A stretch of DNA of 64,000 nt from contig JAJEKV010000017.1 of assembly GCA_021234155.1 (NCBI GenBank), positions 11,541,525 to 11,605,524 of the forward strand. The letters run 5' to 3'. This DNA comes from Isoetes taiwanensis. Lineage: Eukaryota > Streptophyta > Lycopodiopsida > Isoetales > Isoetaceae. The translations under genes and the position numbers were made by a program. Below the pieces are notes generated by a model. The model was not told the origin of the DNA. It was given only the letters and a program-made list of their open reading frames with translations, and ran no database searches. Of this stretch, positions 1 through 11,563 are shown piece after piece (position 1 is the stretch's first letter; each line of letters opens with the position of its first letter).

Positions 1-1148
1 ATTACAAACCTTACCTGGGACTCGCACTATAGAAGCTTCCTGAACACCGTCACGTGGAGCTTCTGCGGCGTAGATAATCGTTTGGTGTTGCGGAAGATCC
101 ATTATTGTGGCGCCGGTCCCCTCGACCCAAATGCTTCTACTTGTTTTTCTTTATTAGAGTACAATAGTTGGTTACTTAGGCACAATAAAGAACACAATCA
201 AAGTTTTATTATTGAGACTTCGAACTCGAGAATATAATAATCATGTGGAGGTTTTAAGTTGTAGTCTAACACCATAAAGATAATGTAATATGTTGTGCCG
301 GAATGGTGATCACAAAATTTAGCATAAAACCTTGGAGATGGCTCAAATGTCAAGGCAAATATCAAGAAAACTATTTTTATATCTTTCTTGGCAAAGTAGG
401 AACAAGGGGGCGCCCAAACAAAAAATCTACAATAAAAACAAAGAAGGGGCAAGGGCGCCCAAATAAAAAATTTGTTGGAAATGAAATGATATATAGGCAA
501 GGACAAGATAGCAACGATGAAAGGTTAAAGCAAATGGCCAAGACATACATTACGGGAAAGGATATGGTCATAGATGACAAATAAATGATAAAAATGGCAA
601 AGGGGTAAACATGGTAAAGGTGCAGTAAAAAAAGTAATTTTTTTTTGCTTTTCTTCAATGGGTAGCAACGAACAATGGGTAGCTATAGCAGAAGCAAGAT
701 GCGGTAGAGGAATAAAATAACTCTGGTTGCCTTTTGCAGGTATAGGACTCAACGCTTTAGTTTGGGCGGCAACAAGGGAGATTCATTGCATTCTTCAGTT
801 ATCGAAAAACACAACTAAAGATTTTTGCTGCTTCATCCTTCTATCCAGTATAGAGCAGAGGTCCTTTATTTTTTTACCACAGAGCGGAAAGCAGAAAATG
901 CATTGACAAAGAAAAACAGAAGCATTTCCGGATTCAAAGACTTTTCTCCTTACCGTCATCCTTTGCACCCATTCAGGGGTTTCAGTTTGCAGAGCTAGGC
1001 TGCAAATACTGAAGAAGATTAGCCACGAGATACTGTTTGCGACCTACAAGTGGACGCATGCCATCAGAAACATGCGGACCACTAGCAGCCAAATAGTCTT
1101 CTCTACATGATTCAATAAGCTTTTTTCCAGATATATTCTCTTTTATAA
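1..1148. other. No recognisable gene
   Basis: I see no supported gene here. Short open frames exist on both strands, but the compositions are biased and no domain is recognisable. Two direct copies of GGGCGCCCAAA followed by an A-rich run lie near 408 and 449. Confidence 0.5.
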
Positions 1149-1219
1149 ATAGAATAGAATAGAATTGTTTTTATCGTCCACGGAGACCAATCGGCCTATG
1201 GGACCTAATACAAAAAGCA

Positions 1220-1304
1220 CAGCAGTCACATTACTGCCCGGATTAAAAAACCCCCGCCCCGAAGGGTTTTCGAGGGAAAAATCGTGGCAACAATAAGACT
1301 GCTG
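1220..1304 (-). repeat. LINE 3' region hairpin core, copy 1
   Basis: An 8-bp perfect inverted repeat (CAGCAGTC at 1220-1227, GACTGCTG at 1297-1304) encloses a conserved core. On the plus strand the core reads GGATTAAAAAACC followed by GGGTTTTCGAGGG and an A run. Related cores lie at 6771-6852, 13946-14018 and, inverted, 50557-50610. Each core is flanked by an inverted repeat of different sequence. Confidence 0.55.
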
Positions 1305-1424
1305 ACAACGATTAAATGGTTGGATGGGGGCATATCGAGCCCCTCAAGTCCGATACTTCTGAATGTATGATCCGAAAGTGAGCGCCCGAAGTCGTGCCCG
1401 ATAACATGTGTAGCGGATCATCGC

Positions 1425-2404
1425 CTAATCAATCGGCATAAGCGGTCCGAATCCGATCATATGCCGGCGCTCGAAAGTGTGACACTCATCCTCAACAGCT
1501 CCCGCCCGGCAAAGACCGACAAACCCTATCTGCCGTGGCTCCCAATCCATCGACTGTGCCTCAATCCGGAGATGGTGGGCACCGTCTTGAATGGAGGCGA
1601 TATGCCCGCGCTTTTTCATGGGCGATGTGAACGTAGGTAGCGCCAGGGGCCTCGTTCTAATGTGGGATTTATGTCTTTGCTTGTAATGTGTTGTTTTGAC
1701 TTGCTCCGGGGCCCCGGAATCCCAAAGCTTGTTTGAAGAAACAAGCATCAAGGTAACATCTCAGGCTGTCGCGATCTGCCTCTGTTTCTACCTGGATGCA
1801 CATGTGCTCCTGGACATTCCATCGAGTTAGCCACTGCACTCTTTTATCCTTCCAACAATTCTTGAGTCGTTGTGGTCCCATTGCCACTGTATAAGCCAAG
1901 TGCGGTAGACGATCATCATCAATATTTACCACCTTCTGGAAATAGACGATGTGTCTATCAAGGGCAGCCACCGAAGTGGCAGGAAACCTGTCTCCTGCAA
2001 CAAAATTTGATATGGGACCGTGGATTTCACTCCGAGTGCCCGTGCTAAGAAGGCCTTCTGCACCTGTTCTAAGTCGCTCCAAGTAGCAAGGGACACCACT
2101 GGGCCCCAGACTTCAACCCCATACAAAAGAACGGGCTCTACCAATACAGATGTGCCTGATGTCCCCAATCATATAATTCTGCTCTATGGTTATTGTTCTG
2201 CATTGCATAAAGTGCTTTCCAGCCTGCTGCTACACGCAATCTTATGGAAGTGTCCCAGCATAGTGTAGAAGGAAACTCCACTCCCAGATACTTGTAGGTG
2301 GGTGTCACCTCCACTTGTTGCCCTCGATAAGTGAATGAAGGGGGCCTTGGATGGCGCGAGGATGAGATTAGGACCACCTTAGTCTTGGCCAGATTGACGT
2401 TCAT
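1425..2404 (-). pseudogene. LINE copy 1 thumb, post-RT region and C-terminal motif
   Basis: Continuation of the LINE ORF after YADD. It begins with MNVNLAKTKVVL and the conserved TYKYLGVEF, then GWKALYAMQNNNHRAEL (2138-2404). After a frameshift near 2140-2168 come EPVLLYGVEVWGP and QILLQETGFLPL, and after another shift a stretch ending near 1669. The last piece (1425-1751) contains AVEDECHTF, the core of a C-terminal CCHC-like motif of the kind VEDExHxLxxC; here the following Cys is lost. The same segments recur in order in LINE copy 2 at 6875-7819, which supports the reading. Confidence 0.8.
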
Positions 2405-2413
2405 GTCTGTGGC

Positions 2414-3324
2414 CTAGCTGAATGTATCCAGAGCATCTAGGTGAGACTGCATATCCTCTGGAGTGTGAGCTAAGAGGTCAACATCGTCTGCATAGATGAG
2501 TTGCCTGAGGACCTGATGCAAAAGTTGGGTCCCGACACCCCCATTGTCCATGAGCCAGGGTTCCAACTGGTCAATGTACAGACCAAACAATGTTGGGGAA
2601 AGAGGACATCCCTGGCGAACCCCAATACTGCTAGTGAATGGTTGTCCCGTCATCCGCATCTGGCCTGAACAACTCTCGTACAACCTGTATACTGCATTTT
2701 GTATATCCACAGGAACCTCCAGTTGCCGCAATCTTTCCCATAACTTTTCCCGAGGCACAGTGTCAAAAGTCTTCGCAAAGTCAACAAAGCAACAATACAG
2801 GTCCCGCCGACGGTTTCTGCTATCCTCAACCAAAGTCCTCAATGTGAAGATATGATCAATGGTTGAATGCCGGGGTCTGAACCCTGCTTGCGTGAGAGCT
2901 CGCACACCTGTTGCTTCTGCCCACCTGGTCAACTGTTGCTCAATAATGCCAGCTAGCAGTTTGGCAAACACCGAATTGACCATGATTGTTCGGTAATTGG
3001 TTGGACTATGTGGATCTGCTTCCTTGTAAATGGGGACAACTCTGTTGTGGTCTACTGCTGGGGGGATCCTTCCTGCAGCGCTCTGTTGAACATAGTGGTT
3101 AGGACTGGTACCATAGGCTCCCCTGCCCACTTGAGCAACTCTGCCTGCATACCATCCAGGTCCATTGCTTTCCCATTGGCCAAACGCTGCAGACCCTGGG
3201 TAACATCAGCCTCTGTGATTTCTAATGTCGGTCCATGCTGTGGGGGTATGAGTGCGCTTGTCCCTTGAGGATCATAGAGTTGCTGCAAGTATTGTTCCCA
3301 CTGCTCATGAGTGATGTTCCCCAT
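2414..3324 (-). pseudogene. LINE copy 1 reverse transcriptase domain
   Basis: This is the RT core of the LINE. The N-terminal part (3052-3324) contains a typical pre-RT segment with NGKAMDLDG. A frameshift near 3060-3130 leads into the main block, with VVPIYKEAD, NYRTIMV, QAGFRPRHSTIDHI, FVDFAKTFDTVPR, GVRQGCPLSPTLF and the catalytic YADD in QLIYADDVDLLA. Those are the ordered palm and finger motifs of LINE RTs. A single in-frame stop at 2414-2416 ends the block; the same frame continues at 2404. All catalytic aspartates are present, so the decay is by stops and frameshifts and not by loss of the active site. Confidence 0.92.
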
Positions 3325-3354
3325 AGGCTGGGCTGGCTTTCGAAGAACCTTGCG

Positions 3355-4602
3355 TCAAAAAGTTCTAGGATGGCTTTCCAACATGTAAAACATTTCCCTT
3401 TGATGACGTGCAATGTACTGAGATTTCTTTGCCTTCAAGAAAGCATGATACTGTGTGGTGGCATGTGGGCGCATTGCAGGATCTGTGATCTGGCGGAGCC
3501 CGCATTTGTATTCCTTACACTCAGCATCAAACCACCGATTACGCGGGAATGTTGCAGTCCCTGTGACACTTCTCGGGCATGTTATCCCAAAACATCTTTC
3601 TGCGACAGTACCAAGGAGCTCAATCAGCTGACCCGTTTGCTGCTCTAGCGTGGGGGCCTGCAAAATTCCTGAAAGGTCATCTATGAGCATATCAACATAA
3701 TCCTTTGCCTGCTCATAATCCAATCGCAAGCGAGGTATACGAGGAGCTGCCGTAGAAGGGGTTCTAGCAGCCTGCCAAGCCAACTGCAAGTAGAGTGGAA
3801 GGTGATCCAAGTCGGTCTCCTCATCTCTACTGTATGTGCCTACCCGAAAGTGGTTGATCAAATGTACATCCTGCTCAGCGACTAATAGATAGTCCACCAC
3901 ACTAGATCCTCCACCCTGATTCTCTTGTCTGCAGATGCACTTACAGGAGGAAGGCCACTGTGCCAAGCCATTACAAATTACCAAGTCAAAGACACCACAT
4001 AGTAGAAGCAACTGCCTGCTAAAGCGCGTGACATGACTATCATCTGATGTTCGTGGCCAAGCCGCCTCTGCGGGGCGCAGCTATAACACATCCTGAGCCA
4101 GAGGATCAAGTCTCATAGGCTGCTCTACTCTTGTCCGTGCATTGAAGTCCCCAAGAAGTACCACACTACCCAACTGTCTATGTTGCTGTATGTCATCATA
4201 TAGATCGACATATGGAGCTAGCCTGTCCACATCTGAGTGAGCATGGTAAAAGTTGCTTTCCGCATGTGGAAAGTAGCAAGCAGCCAAGAAGAGAGGGTTG
4301 CCACTACAATTCTGCACCCGCACCCACAAGTACCGGTTGTGTCTGTCAATCTTGTGCAGGAAGACCGACTGTGCCAAAGACTCCCGGTAATAACAGGCAA
4401 CCCCTCCATGTCCCCTCTTGCCTGTGCAGCTATTGAAGACTGAGAAATGTTGATAGCCTAGAAGATCAGGTAGGCTGTGTCCTGCGTGCTGCCATGTCTC
4501 CATGAGGAAGATGAGATCCATATCTGCAGCAATAGAGTTGAGACTATCCCCCTTCTGCCATGGGAAACCTCGACAATTCCAGGAGACCACCCGAAGGCAC
4601 AT
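3355..4602 (-). pseudogene. LINE copy 1 endonuclease domain (EEP family)
   Basis: This encodes the endonuclease that nicks target DNA for target-primed reverse transcription. From the ATG at 4602, residues 7-12 read SWNCRG and Glu35 sits in LMETW. Further on come GHGGVACYY and LLGDFNAR (about residue 150), then SVVDYLL and DLDHLPL, which correspond to the conserved Asn, Asp and His motifs of the endonuclease/exonuclease/phosphatase fold. One in-frame stop at 4081-4083 splits the domain, since the frame resumes unchanged on the other side. The frame is lost near 3355, before the RT. I chose the ATG at 4602 because the first conserved motif follows it by six residues. It could have encoded the start of ORF2; no ORF1 was found upstream. 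Confidence 0.88.
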
Positions 4603-4785
4603 TCCCTATTTGTTAGTAGATGTCATTCACACTACACACACCCACCAAACCATCACCGTTTTGTAAAAGATCAAAATTTTCACTTGATTTGGCCATACCC
4701 ATGGTCTAGGGTCACATTCTCTCTCTAGAAGTCAAATGGTGAGAATATAATAAAATAGAATAGATTTTTTATCGTCCACGGAGAC

Positions 4786-6738
4786 CATTGTAGTCACGTA
4801 CGTAATGTACAGTTCGCGTACCGTACGTCTTCTAACGTACTGTACGTTTTTCGGACCTTGGGCTTTTTCGTACTTTACGTACGTAATTTTTGTGTTGTTT
4901 TATTTGAGGTACAGTACATAGTGTACGTTACGAACGTACACTACATATAGTACTTTAATACATTTTGAACATCATTTATATAGTTATTCAATAGACAGTT
5001 AACAGTAAGAAAACAAACATTATACAAGTGTTCAAGCTCAAATAAGCATCTAGTGGAAAAGAAAAGACCACAACTTAATATCAATTGTTTAATTATCTGA
5101 GTAACAACCCATAGATAAGATTGTTCAGGTTGATCCACTCAAAACAAGCATTCTAGAATTTAATACAAATCAAAATGTTTTCCACGATTGTTCTATGGTA
5201 CAGCTTTATTTTAGATGCTTACTGGCATCATTTCCCATATTGATATGGGATAATCTTTGGCAATGATATTAACTAATTATCTAGCTGATCTGCTTCTGCC
5301 ACCTGAACAAAATGGAATATGCATTTAGTCTACTCCAATCATATAGACAAGTAAACTCATATGACAAAATAATTGAATCGGAAAGAGAGTTTTCTTTTTG
5401 CAGAAATAAAATTTTACTAAGTCCTAAATCACTTTCCTACTTATACAGTTCATATGTTTGATAGAAAACTTACCCTAGTGACGTGGGAAGATTGAACAGG
5501 CTTTTTATTTCAAAAATCAATCCACAAAGGCAAAATCTACAGGGCCTGCACAGACATAACTATCAATGTATTAGTTTCAGAACAGAGGTATAATAGTACA
5601 TGCCATCATCAATCAGCAGCACGCAGCCCAAAAATAGTAGAGCAAAAGAAATAAGCCTTAAAAAAAGGCCATGCCATTAAACTAATAAGCATCGCAATAC
5701 AGAGGCATATTGGTTTATCCTCCTTTGAAGCATCTCAGAGCTATAACAGATCAGTGCAATAACAGTATGGTATAATAGATCAACTATAACCACTAGGATG
5801 AGATGTGACAAGCTGCCATATCAACATGATATTATGGTTAAAATTACAATTACATTTTGACAGAATAAAAGTGCAATCAATTCCAATGACAAAGCCATTC
5901 TAGAAAGATAATATTTAGAAAATAAAAAGAAAAGGCCGAGATGTCCATGAAGGAAAACTAAAAAAAACAAGTAAAGCATCAAAATATCACCTCATATATG
6001 ATCTAAGATATCAGAAGGAATGCTGACATCTCTAAGTGCACTGCAAAAAAATAATGATGAGAATGAGAATGAGTTACTATTTGTTTCGAACATGAAAAGA
6101 AGTACAGATGATTGAAATAAGATTTTATTTATTGGTTGAGTTATAAAGAATGCTTTTAAACAAGTCTACTATCTCGTTTTCAAAGAAAGAAATACATATA
6201 TAACAATACCTTACCTGTTAAGCGCTCAAAATTTGCAACAGAGCCAGCCTCGAATGTAAGCAATGAAGCACATTTGCTGCTGCCACAAATACTGATACCA
6301 TCTGGCCAAATCCACTAAACCCAACTGCAAATACTGAAACATGCCGATTTATGGAATCAGAGGATGATGAAAATGAAAAGAGAAGTCTTAAAATCGTTTA
6401 AACCTTTTAAGATCTCTGTTCAAAGGCTCTTCACATCAAAAATCCATCTAAGTACCATCAGAACCATGCCAATCTTGCATTAGAAGCTCCCTCGTTGCCC
6501 TTAACCTGTGCAAGCACTCCTCTTGATTCCGCGAACCCCAAGTCATGAAGCGGCTTGGAGGGCGGCTAGGTTTAGGAAACATCTGAGACTCAAAAATAAC
6601 ATTAAGGCTAAGGGCTAAGGTAAAACCCCAAAAAAAAAAAAAAAAATGATCTCATTATATAACGTAAGAGACGTACTATAAAGAATATAAGGTACTATAC
6701 GCCCAGAATTATTTCGTACGCGTACGAAAACAACCCTG
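4786..6738. mobile_element. Non-autonomous hAT-like DNA element (1,953 bp)
   Basis: The element interrupts the 3' tip of LINE copy 2. The 8-bp target duplication ACGGAGAC is at 4778-4785 and 6739-6746, and removing the insert restores the LINE tip seen in copy 1. The ends are CATTGTAGTCACG on the left and, reverse-complemented, CAGGGTTGTTTTCG on the right; 8-bp duplications and CA-starting ends fit the hAT superfamily. Both subterminal regions (4791-4940 and 6655-6735) are rich in GTACGTA and CGTACG palindromes. No transposase or other recognisable coding sequence is inside; the contents look like unrelated filler. Confidence 0.7.
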
Positions 6739-6770
6739 ACGGAGACCAATTAAACAAAAAGAGAGCAACA

Positions 6771-6852
6771 AGCGTGATTATCGCGGATTAAAAACCTCCT
6801 CCCGGCGGGGTTTCGAGGGAAAACCTTAGCGCATTAAGTATGTTGGCACGCT
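6771..6852 (-). repeat. LINE 3' region hairpin core, copy 2
   Basis: The core (GGATTAAAAACC, then GGGTTTCGAGGGAAAACC) is flanked by AGCGTG at 6771-6776 and CACGCT at 6847-6852, a 6-bp perfect inverted repeat. The enclosed length is 70 bases, close to the 69 bases of copy 1, but the stem sequence is different. Confidence 0.45.
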
Positions 6853-6874
6853 GTACAATTGTATAGACGACAAT

Positions 6875-7819
6875 TCAATCTTCCCCGCAGGGACAAAACC
6901 GGGTCCGTGCATCCATTACCTCCTCGAGGTATGACCCCAACAAACCCACTGAAGCCGTATTCAATAACTCATGCAACTGTTGGCCAGGCACTAGTAATCG
7001 AACATACCGCTCTCGGATATGGGCAAACGTTGGGCGATCCGAGGGCATGACATTCATCCTCAATGGCGCTCGGTGGCAACACCGGGCAAAGCCTTTCCTC
7101 CCGTGCTTCCCGAGCCCAACGTCCTGTCTCAATGCGGAGACGATGTGCACCCATGCGACTGGAAGCTATAAGTCTGCGCTTCTTCATGGGCAAATGGGTG
7201 TACAAGTACTGGTGTGGGCCTCTCGTGAGCCTAGGATTGACTTGCTGTTGATAGTGTGCCGCCTTAACGTCGCGTCGAGCATCCGATCCCGAGAGCTTGG
7301 CGGCGGAAAGTAGCATCTAGGTACGGCTTTTAGTGCCTTGTGATCTTTCTTTGTCCGCACTGCACGCGCGCTCTGTTTGCCCGTACACCCCAAAGATGAG
7401 AACCACTGAGCTTGCTTGTCCTTCCAGCAGGCTTTCAGGCGTTGGGGACCCATCGCCATGGCCAAAGCAAGGTTGAACAAACGTGTATCACCCATAGCGA
7501 CCACCTTCTGGAAGTAAATGATATGGCGTTCCAATGCAGCCCGTTGAAGGGGTAGAAAACCTGTCTCCTGGAGTAGGATTTGGTATGGTACTGTGGACTT
7601 TACCCCAAGGACTCGTGCCAAGAAGGCTTTCTGCACCTACTCGAGGTCATTCCAGGTGTTGAGGGATATCAGCGGACCCCATACTTCTGCCCCATACAAG
7701 AGGACCGGCTCGACCAAGGCCCTAAACAAGTGTGACTGATGGCCCCAGGCATACAACTCTGCCTTGTGGCTGTTGTTCTGCATGGCATATAGTGCTTTCC
7801 AACCTGCCATGTCCCGCAA
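6875..7819 (-). pseudogene. LINE copy 2 post-RT region and C-terminal Cys/His motif
   Basis: Frames in order read GWKALYAMQNNSHKAEL, EPVLLYGAEVWGP (7637-7819), then QKAFLARVLGVKSTV and QILLQETGFLPL (7184-7636). The last two overlapping frames hold AIEDECHALGS (6969-7316) and a C-terminal tail FAHIRERYVRLLVPG (6875-7150). The tail aligns with the end of LINE copy 3 at 50356-50553, where the same motif reads VIEDEHHALQRCP followed by YAHVRAVHTDL. A frameshift separates the motif from the tail here. The function of this motif in LINEs is usually nucleic-acid binding, which is inference for this copy. Confidence 0.78.
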
Positions 7820-7834
7820 CCTGATGGTCGCATC

Positions 7835-8658
7835 CTAGTGGGTGGTAGCAGAGAACTCGATCCCCAAGTACTTGTAGGTCGGAGCCACCTCTACATCTTG
7901 TCCCTGGTAAGTGAATGAGGGAAGCCTTGGCTGCCGGGATGATGAAACTAGCAGCACCCTAGTTTTGGCCAAGTTAACTCGCATGTCAGTGAATCGGCAA
8001 AAAATGTCAAGAGCATCCAGGTGACGTTGCATGTCCTCTGGAGTATAAGCCAGGAGGTTGACATCGTCAGCATATATGAGTTGCCAGATTGTGTGATGCA
8101 TGAGATGGGCGCCCGCACCTCCGTGCTCAGAGAGCCAATCTTCCAGCTGGTCAATGTATAGGCCAAAGAGTGTGGGGGAGAGGGGGCAACCCTGACGCAC
8201 TCCAATACTACTAATTACCGATGTCCTGACGATGTGATACGGCCTAAGCATGCCTCGTATAGCCTATATATTGCATTCTACAAGTCAAGGGGGGTCTCCA
8301 GCTACCGCAGACTGTTCCATAACTTGTCCCGGGGCAGTGTGTCAAATGTTTTTGCGAAATCCACGAAACAACAGTACAGGTTTTGTCGGTGATTCCTGCT
8401 ATCCTCAATCAGTGTGCGCAGAGTGAAGATATGATCAATGGTGGAATGCTTGGGCCGAAAGCCTGCTTGTGCGAGAGCTCGCACATCTGCCTCCTCTTCC
8501 CATATTGTCAGCCGCTGCTCAAGGATGCCAGCCAACAGTTTTGCAAAGAGAGAGCTGACCATAATAGTACGATAGTTTTCTGGGCATTGAGGGTCCCCTG
8601 CCTTGTATATGGGCACAACTCTACTAGTGGTCCATTGTGGAGGGCAGCCTTCTTGCAA
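7835..8658 (-). pseudogene. LINE copy 2 reverse transcriptase domain
   Basis: RT of LINE copy 2. The first block (8302-8658) has VVPIYKAGDP, NYRTIMVSSLFAKLLAG, QAGFRPKHSTIDHI and FVDFAKTFDTLPR. After a frameshift around 8250-8300 the second block (7835-8251) has GVRQGCPLSPTLFGLYIDQL, the catalytic YADD in LIYADDVNLLA, and VNLAKTRVLL plus TYKYLGIEF of the thumb. The 5' part, including the whole endonuclease, is missing through truncation. The arrangement matches copy 1 at 2138-3324, so this is a degenerate member of the same family. Confidence 0.9.
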
Positions 8659-10016
8659 TGCTTTATTGAAAGTGCAAAATTCCTAAGGGAAGCAACAAAG
8701 GTCAAAGATCTGCCTAAAGAATGCAATTAATATGCATTAGCATTAAATTGACCCATGTCATCACTTAAAAGTGGCCAAGTCATCATACACATCATCTTCA
8801 TTGCCATGTCATATCACACATGTGTCACCCCATTGAAAATTCCATTCTTTTCAAAGATTCTTCAAAATAAATTATTTAAGATCATAAGGGTGACATATTA
8901 TCCTGCCACATCATCACCAACATTTCCACATCATCATCCATGTGTCACATTCATCACCTCCACCTCATCACACTAGAAAAAATGTTCCATGCCAAGTTGT
9001 TTGACACCTCATCACACCTTTTTGCCATGTCATCTTCATCTTGCCAACTCATCTTACCTACTTGCCACCTCATCACTTCCATATCCTATTTAAGCCAAAA
9101 AAAATGAAAAGTCTAGTTTTGCAAAAAAGATTCCACCATCATGGAAGGCATCAAAAAGATTGTTTTTGCAAAAAAGAATTTTCAAAAATGTGTTCATTTA
9201 GGCCTTCATATGGGCATATGGGATTTCTTGGGAAATGTGCCAGGCTACTTGTTGCAAAACAAAAATTCCCATCCCCCCACCACACCCCCCCCCCCACACG
9301 TGGTACAACTTCGGGGCAGGGGCGGTGGAGGTACCGAGTCCCACGTGGGCATAACACGCCATAATTAATAATATCACATGTGACATTCCTTATATACCTT
9401 GACCTTTCTTTTTGAACTTTGCCTGTGGGATATATCGTGCCTATCCTTCAAGAACCCTAATCCCCTGCTACGCCAAGATCAGGCACAAAATCCATCTGAA
9501 TTAACTGCATAATCATGATCCAAACACTTCGGATTTGCCTACATTGAACCAAGAACTCATTAACCCAACAAAAAAACAAAGATCCGGCCCGGATTCGCCA
9601 AGAATGGGCCAGAACAGAGGATTTCAGAAAGGGGAAAAATGCTCAGAGTTTTTTCGAGGGCTTAGAGGCAGAAGACTGATCGAGGTTCTTTGAAGAAAGG
9701 CCGGATTTGATGGTTCATGCTTGAATTTGCCCTCCAGATGCTAGATTAAGCACAAATTATTGATATTTTACTACCTGACTGAATACTTGATTTGATCCTG
9801 TGCTCAAGACATCGAGCTTGGGATTATCTTTGTTTGCTGTGTGATTCTGAAGTGAATGAAAATCCGACACTTGGGAAAACATTTGTGAATGATTACTTTG
9901 ACATTGTGTCTTGCATCTTAAAAATTCTGACAATGATTCTTTGCACTTAGGCACAGGAGGTATTACGGAAAAAATTGCATATAAGCATATATAGAATAGG
10001 TGAATGATGACCAAAA

Positions 10017-10190
10017 TGCATATGTAGCATAATAACAGGGGGTTTTCTTTGTGTTTTTGTACGCTTTTCACAAAGGTTTTCCTAAGATTTTATGGCGTAT
10101 TCGAATGGATGTACTAATGTGTACATCTAGAGTGCACCATTTCTTAGTCGTTCATTTAGTTATTTTTTTTCAATGGTCCAACATCCAAGG
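10017..10190. repeat. Dispersed repeat beginning TATGTAGCATAATAACAG
   Basis: The phrase TATGTAGCATAATAACAGGG, followed by a T-rich stretch, recurs at about 47134 (one base different) and 48252. The 10017 and 47134 copies stay similar for roughly 170 bases, through AGAGTGCACC. Its class is unknown. Confidence 0.5.
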
Positions 10191-10854
10191 GCTCACAACA
10201 AAAGCCCTCTTTTTTATTTTAGGGGCTGAACATGCAAGCCTCGTGGATACCATTTTAGGGCACGAAACAGGGCTTGCAAATCTGGGATTAGCAAGATAAG
10301 AGTGGCCCTTTGAATGAGCAGGAGGAGATGCCTTTTTTTCAATCTAACGATGAAGAAATTGGAAGTGTAGCTTTTTCAGAGCCTACAGTTGTATCAAAGA
10401 GTCGGTTTCTTCCTCAAGCATCAATTCTGCAGAGTTCTTAGCATGCCGGCATGAAGGATAACCTAAAAACATGGGCTTCATTTTACGCTGGATATGTTTT
10501 GGTCATACTGAACATGTTTGCACTGGGCAGAATGACCGTAATTACGGCCAGCCTTTAGTCTCTTGTATCTGCATATTTTCCTACTGATTCCTTCTCAGAT
10601 CTTGTGATATCAGCTTTTGCAGGGTATTTGAAGGGCTTTTCTTGTGATATTACTCTTGAAGGGTATTTGTGCGTCAAATTTTCTAGGGTTGGGCTCCAGA
10701 ACGTGGTCGAATATTGGCAGGCATAGCTTGGTTTCGGCTTAATTTTAGCTTCATTCCTGGGAAGATTTGCCTTTTTCAGACTCATTCAAGCTAAAACGAA
10801 CAGGGTAAGGGTTAAGATTAAGGGTTTTATAGTTTTTTGTATACAGCTTTGATA

Positions 10855-11020
10855 GTCTTTCAAGGTTTTTGCAGTCGGGTCTTTGCAGTCAAGTTTCTGC
10901 AATCGGGTCTTTGCAGTCAGGTTTTTGCAGTCACGGTTTTGCAGCCGACCTACAGAGATACATCATGGGTTTGCAGCCGAGCTATAGAGCATGGGTTTAC
11001 AACCGAGATATATGCATGGG
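10855..11020 (+). repeat. Short tandem repeat, TTTGCAGTC family
   Basis: About seven imperfect units of 13-16 bases built on TTTGCAGTCGGGTC, drifting to TTTGCAGCCGA and TTTACAACCGA. The open frame crossing it is a by-product of the repeat. Confidence 0.7.
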
Positions 11021-11099
11021 TTTTTGACGAAAATGCAGAGCCATGCCTGTTTCTACAGGGCACACCAAAGAACTTCGTTCAGCGTACCAGCTACATTAG

Positions 11100-11495
11100 T
11101 TGCAAGATTTTCAGAGAGCAAGGCCCATTACTAAAATCCGACATGAACGTATAATAGCTCCGTATGGATATGGTTTCGAAGGAATGTTCAGAGTGATTCG
11201 TTATTTTATGAAGATTGGGAATCATGAAAAAGCAATTGTGGAGTTCACAGATTTGGAGTTTGCTGCAGAGAAGCTTCCTCAAGATGTATTTTTACAATGC
11301 ATTACACTTGGCGCAAAGGCCATCATGGAGCTTAATCTTGGTAAACAGGAGTTTCAGAATTATTCAAGCATTGATAAAACCACTCTTTTTCTAGGACTTA
11401 TTTCAAGCAATCTGTATTGTGTCGAACCCTATCTCCTTATCAGTAATAAGCAATGCCTTTTCTTTTGTGTGTGGATACAGGAGCGAAGAAAATGA
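11100..11495 (+). pseudogene. Unrecognised helical-looking ORF fragment
   Basis: An open frame of 131 codons whose middle looks like real protein: YGFEGMFRVIRYFMKIGNHE, then KAIVEFTDLEFAAEKL and DVFLQCITLGAKAIMELNLG. The amphipathic pattern could be a TPR- or PPR-like helical repeat, but I do not recognise the family. It lies just upstream of the RBR exon at 11564 and inside the insertion that splits repeat family B. The tail of the frame after about residue 85 looks like intron. I treat it as a gene fragment of unknown origin. Confidence 0.35.
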
Positions 11496-11563
11496 AGCCA
11501 AGCTGGTGAGGAGTTTTTGCCCTGCGATAACACAGATCAGCTCGGGGACATGGATCAGCTCGG

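Larger units (their letters stand above)
1149..4742 (-). mobile_element. LINE retrotransposon, copy 1
   Basis: A non-LTR retrotransposon read on the minus strand. In order it holds an apurinic-type endonuclease, a reverse transcriptase, a post-RT region and remnants of a C-terminal Cys/His motif. Its 3' end (low coordinates) reads, in element sense, GGTCTCCGTGGACGATAAAA followed by about three TTCTA units rather than poly(A). The same tip occurs in copies 2 and 3. The coding part carries at least two in-frame stops and several frameshifts, so it is inactive. The 5' boundary is taken as the junction with the tail of copy 2 and is uncertain. No clear target-site duplication was found. Confidence 0.9.
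4743..8672 (-). mobile_element. LINE retrotransposon, copy 2 (5'-truncated, interrupted)
   Basis: Second copy of the same LINE family and orientation, lying upstream of copy 1 in the direction of reading. It is truncated at the 5' side near 8670, inside the RT just upstream of ALQEGCPP, where family B sequence starts. Its 3' tip is split by a hAT-like insertion: the part to 6739 is on one side, and the last bases (GGTCTCCGTGGACGATAAAA plus TCTATTCTATT) are at 4743-4785. RT and post-RT segments align motif by motif with copy 1, but with different stops and frameshifts. Confidence 0.88.

Noticed and set aside
303-584. 93-codon plus-strand ORF with two GRPNKK strings resembling AT-hooks
   Set aside because: The two strings come from a short DNA direct repeat (GGGCGCCCAAA plus A run); no other protein-like feature or promoter is visible.
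10837-11154. 105-codon ORF with repeated LQSG/FAV peptides
   Set aside because: The frame is produced by the TTTGCAGTC tandem repeat and is not a recognisable protein.
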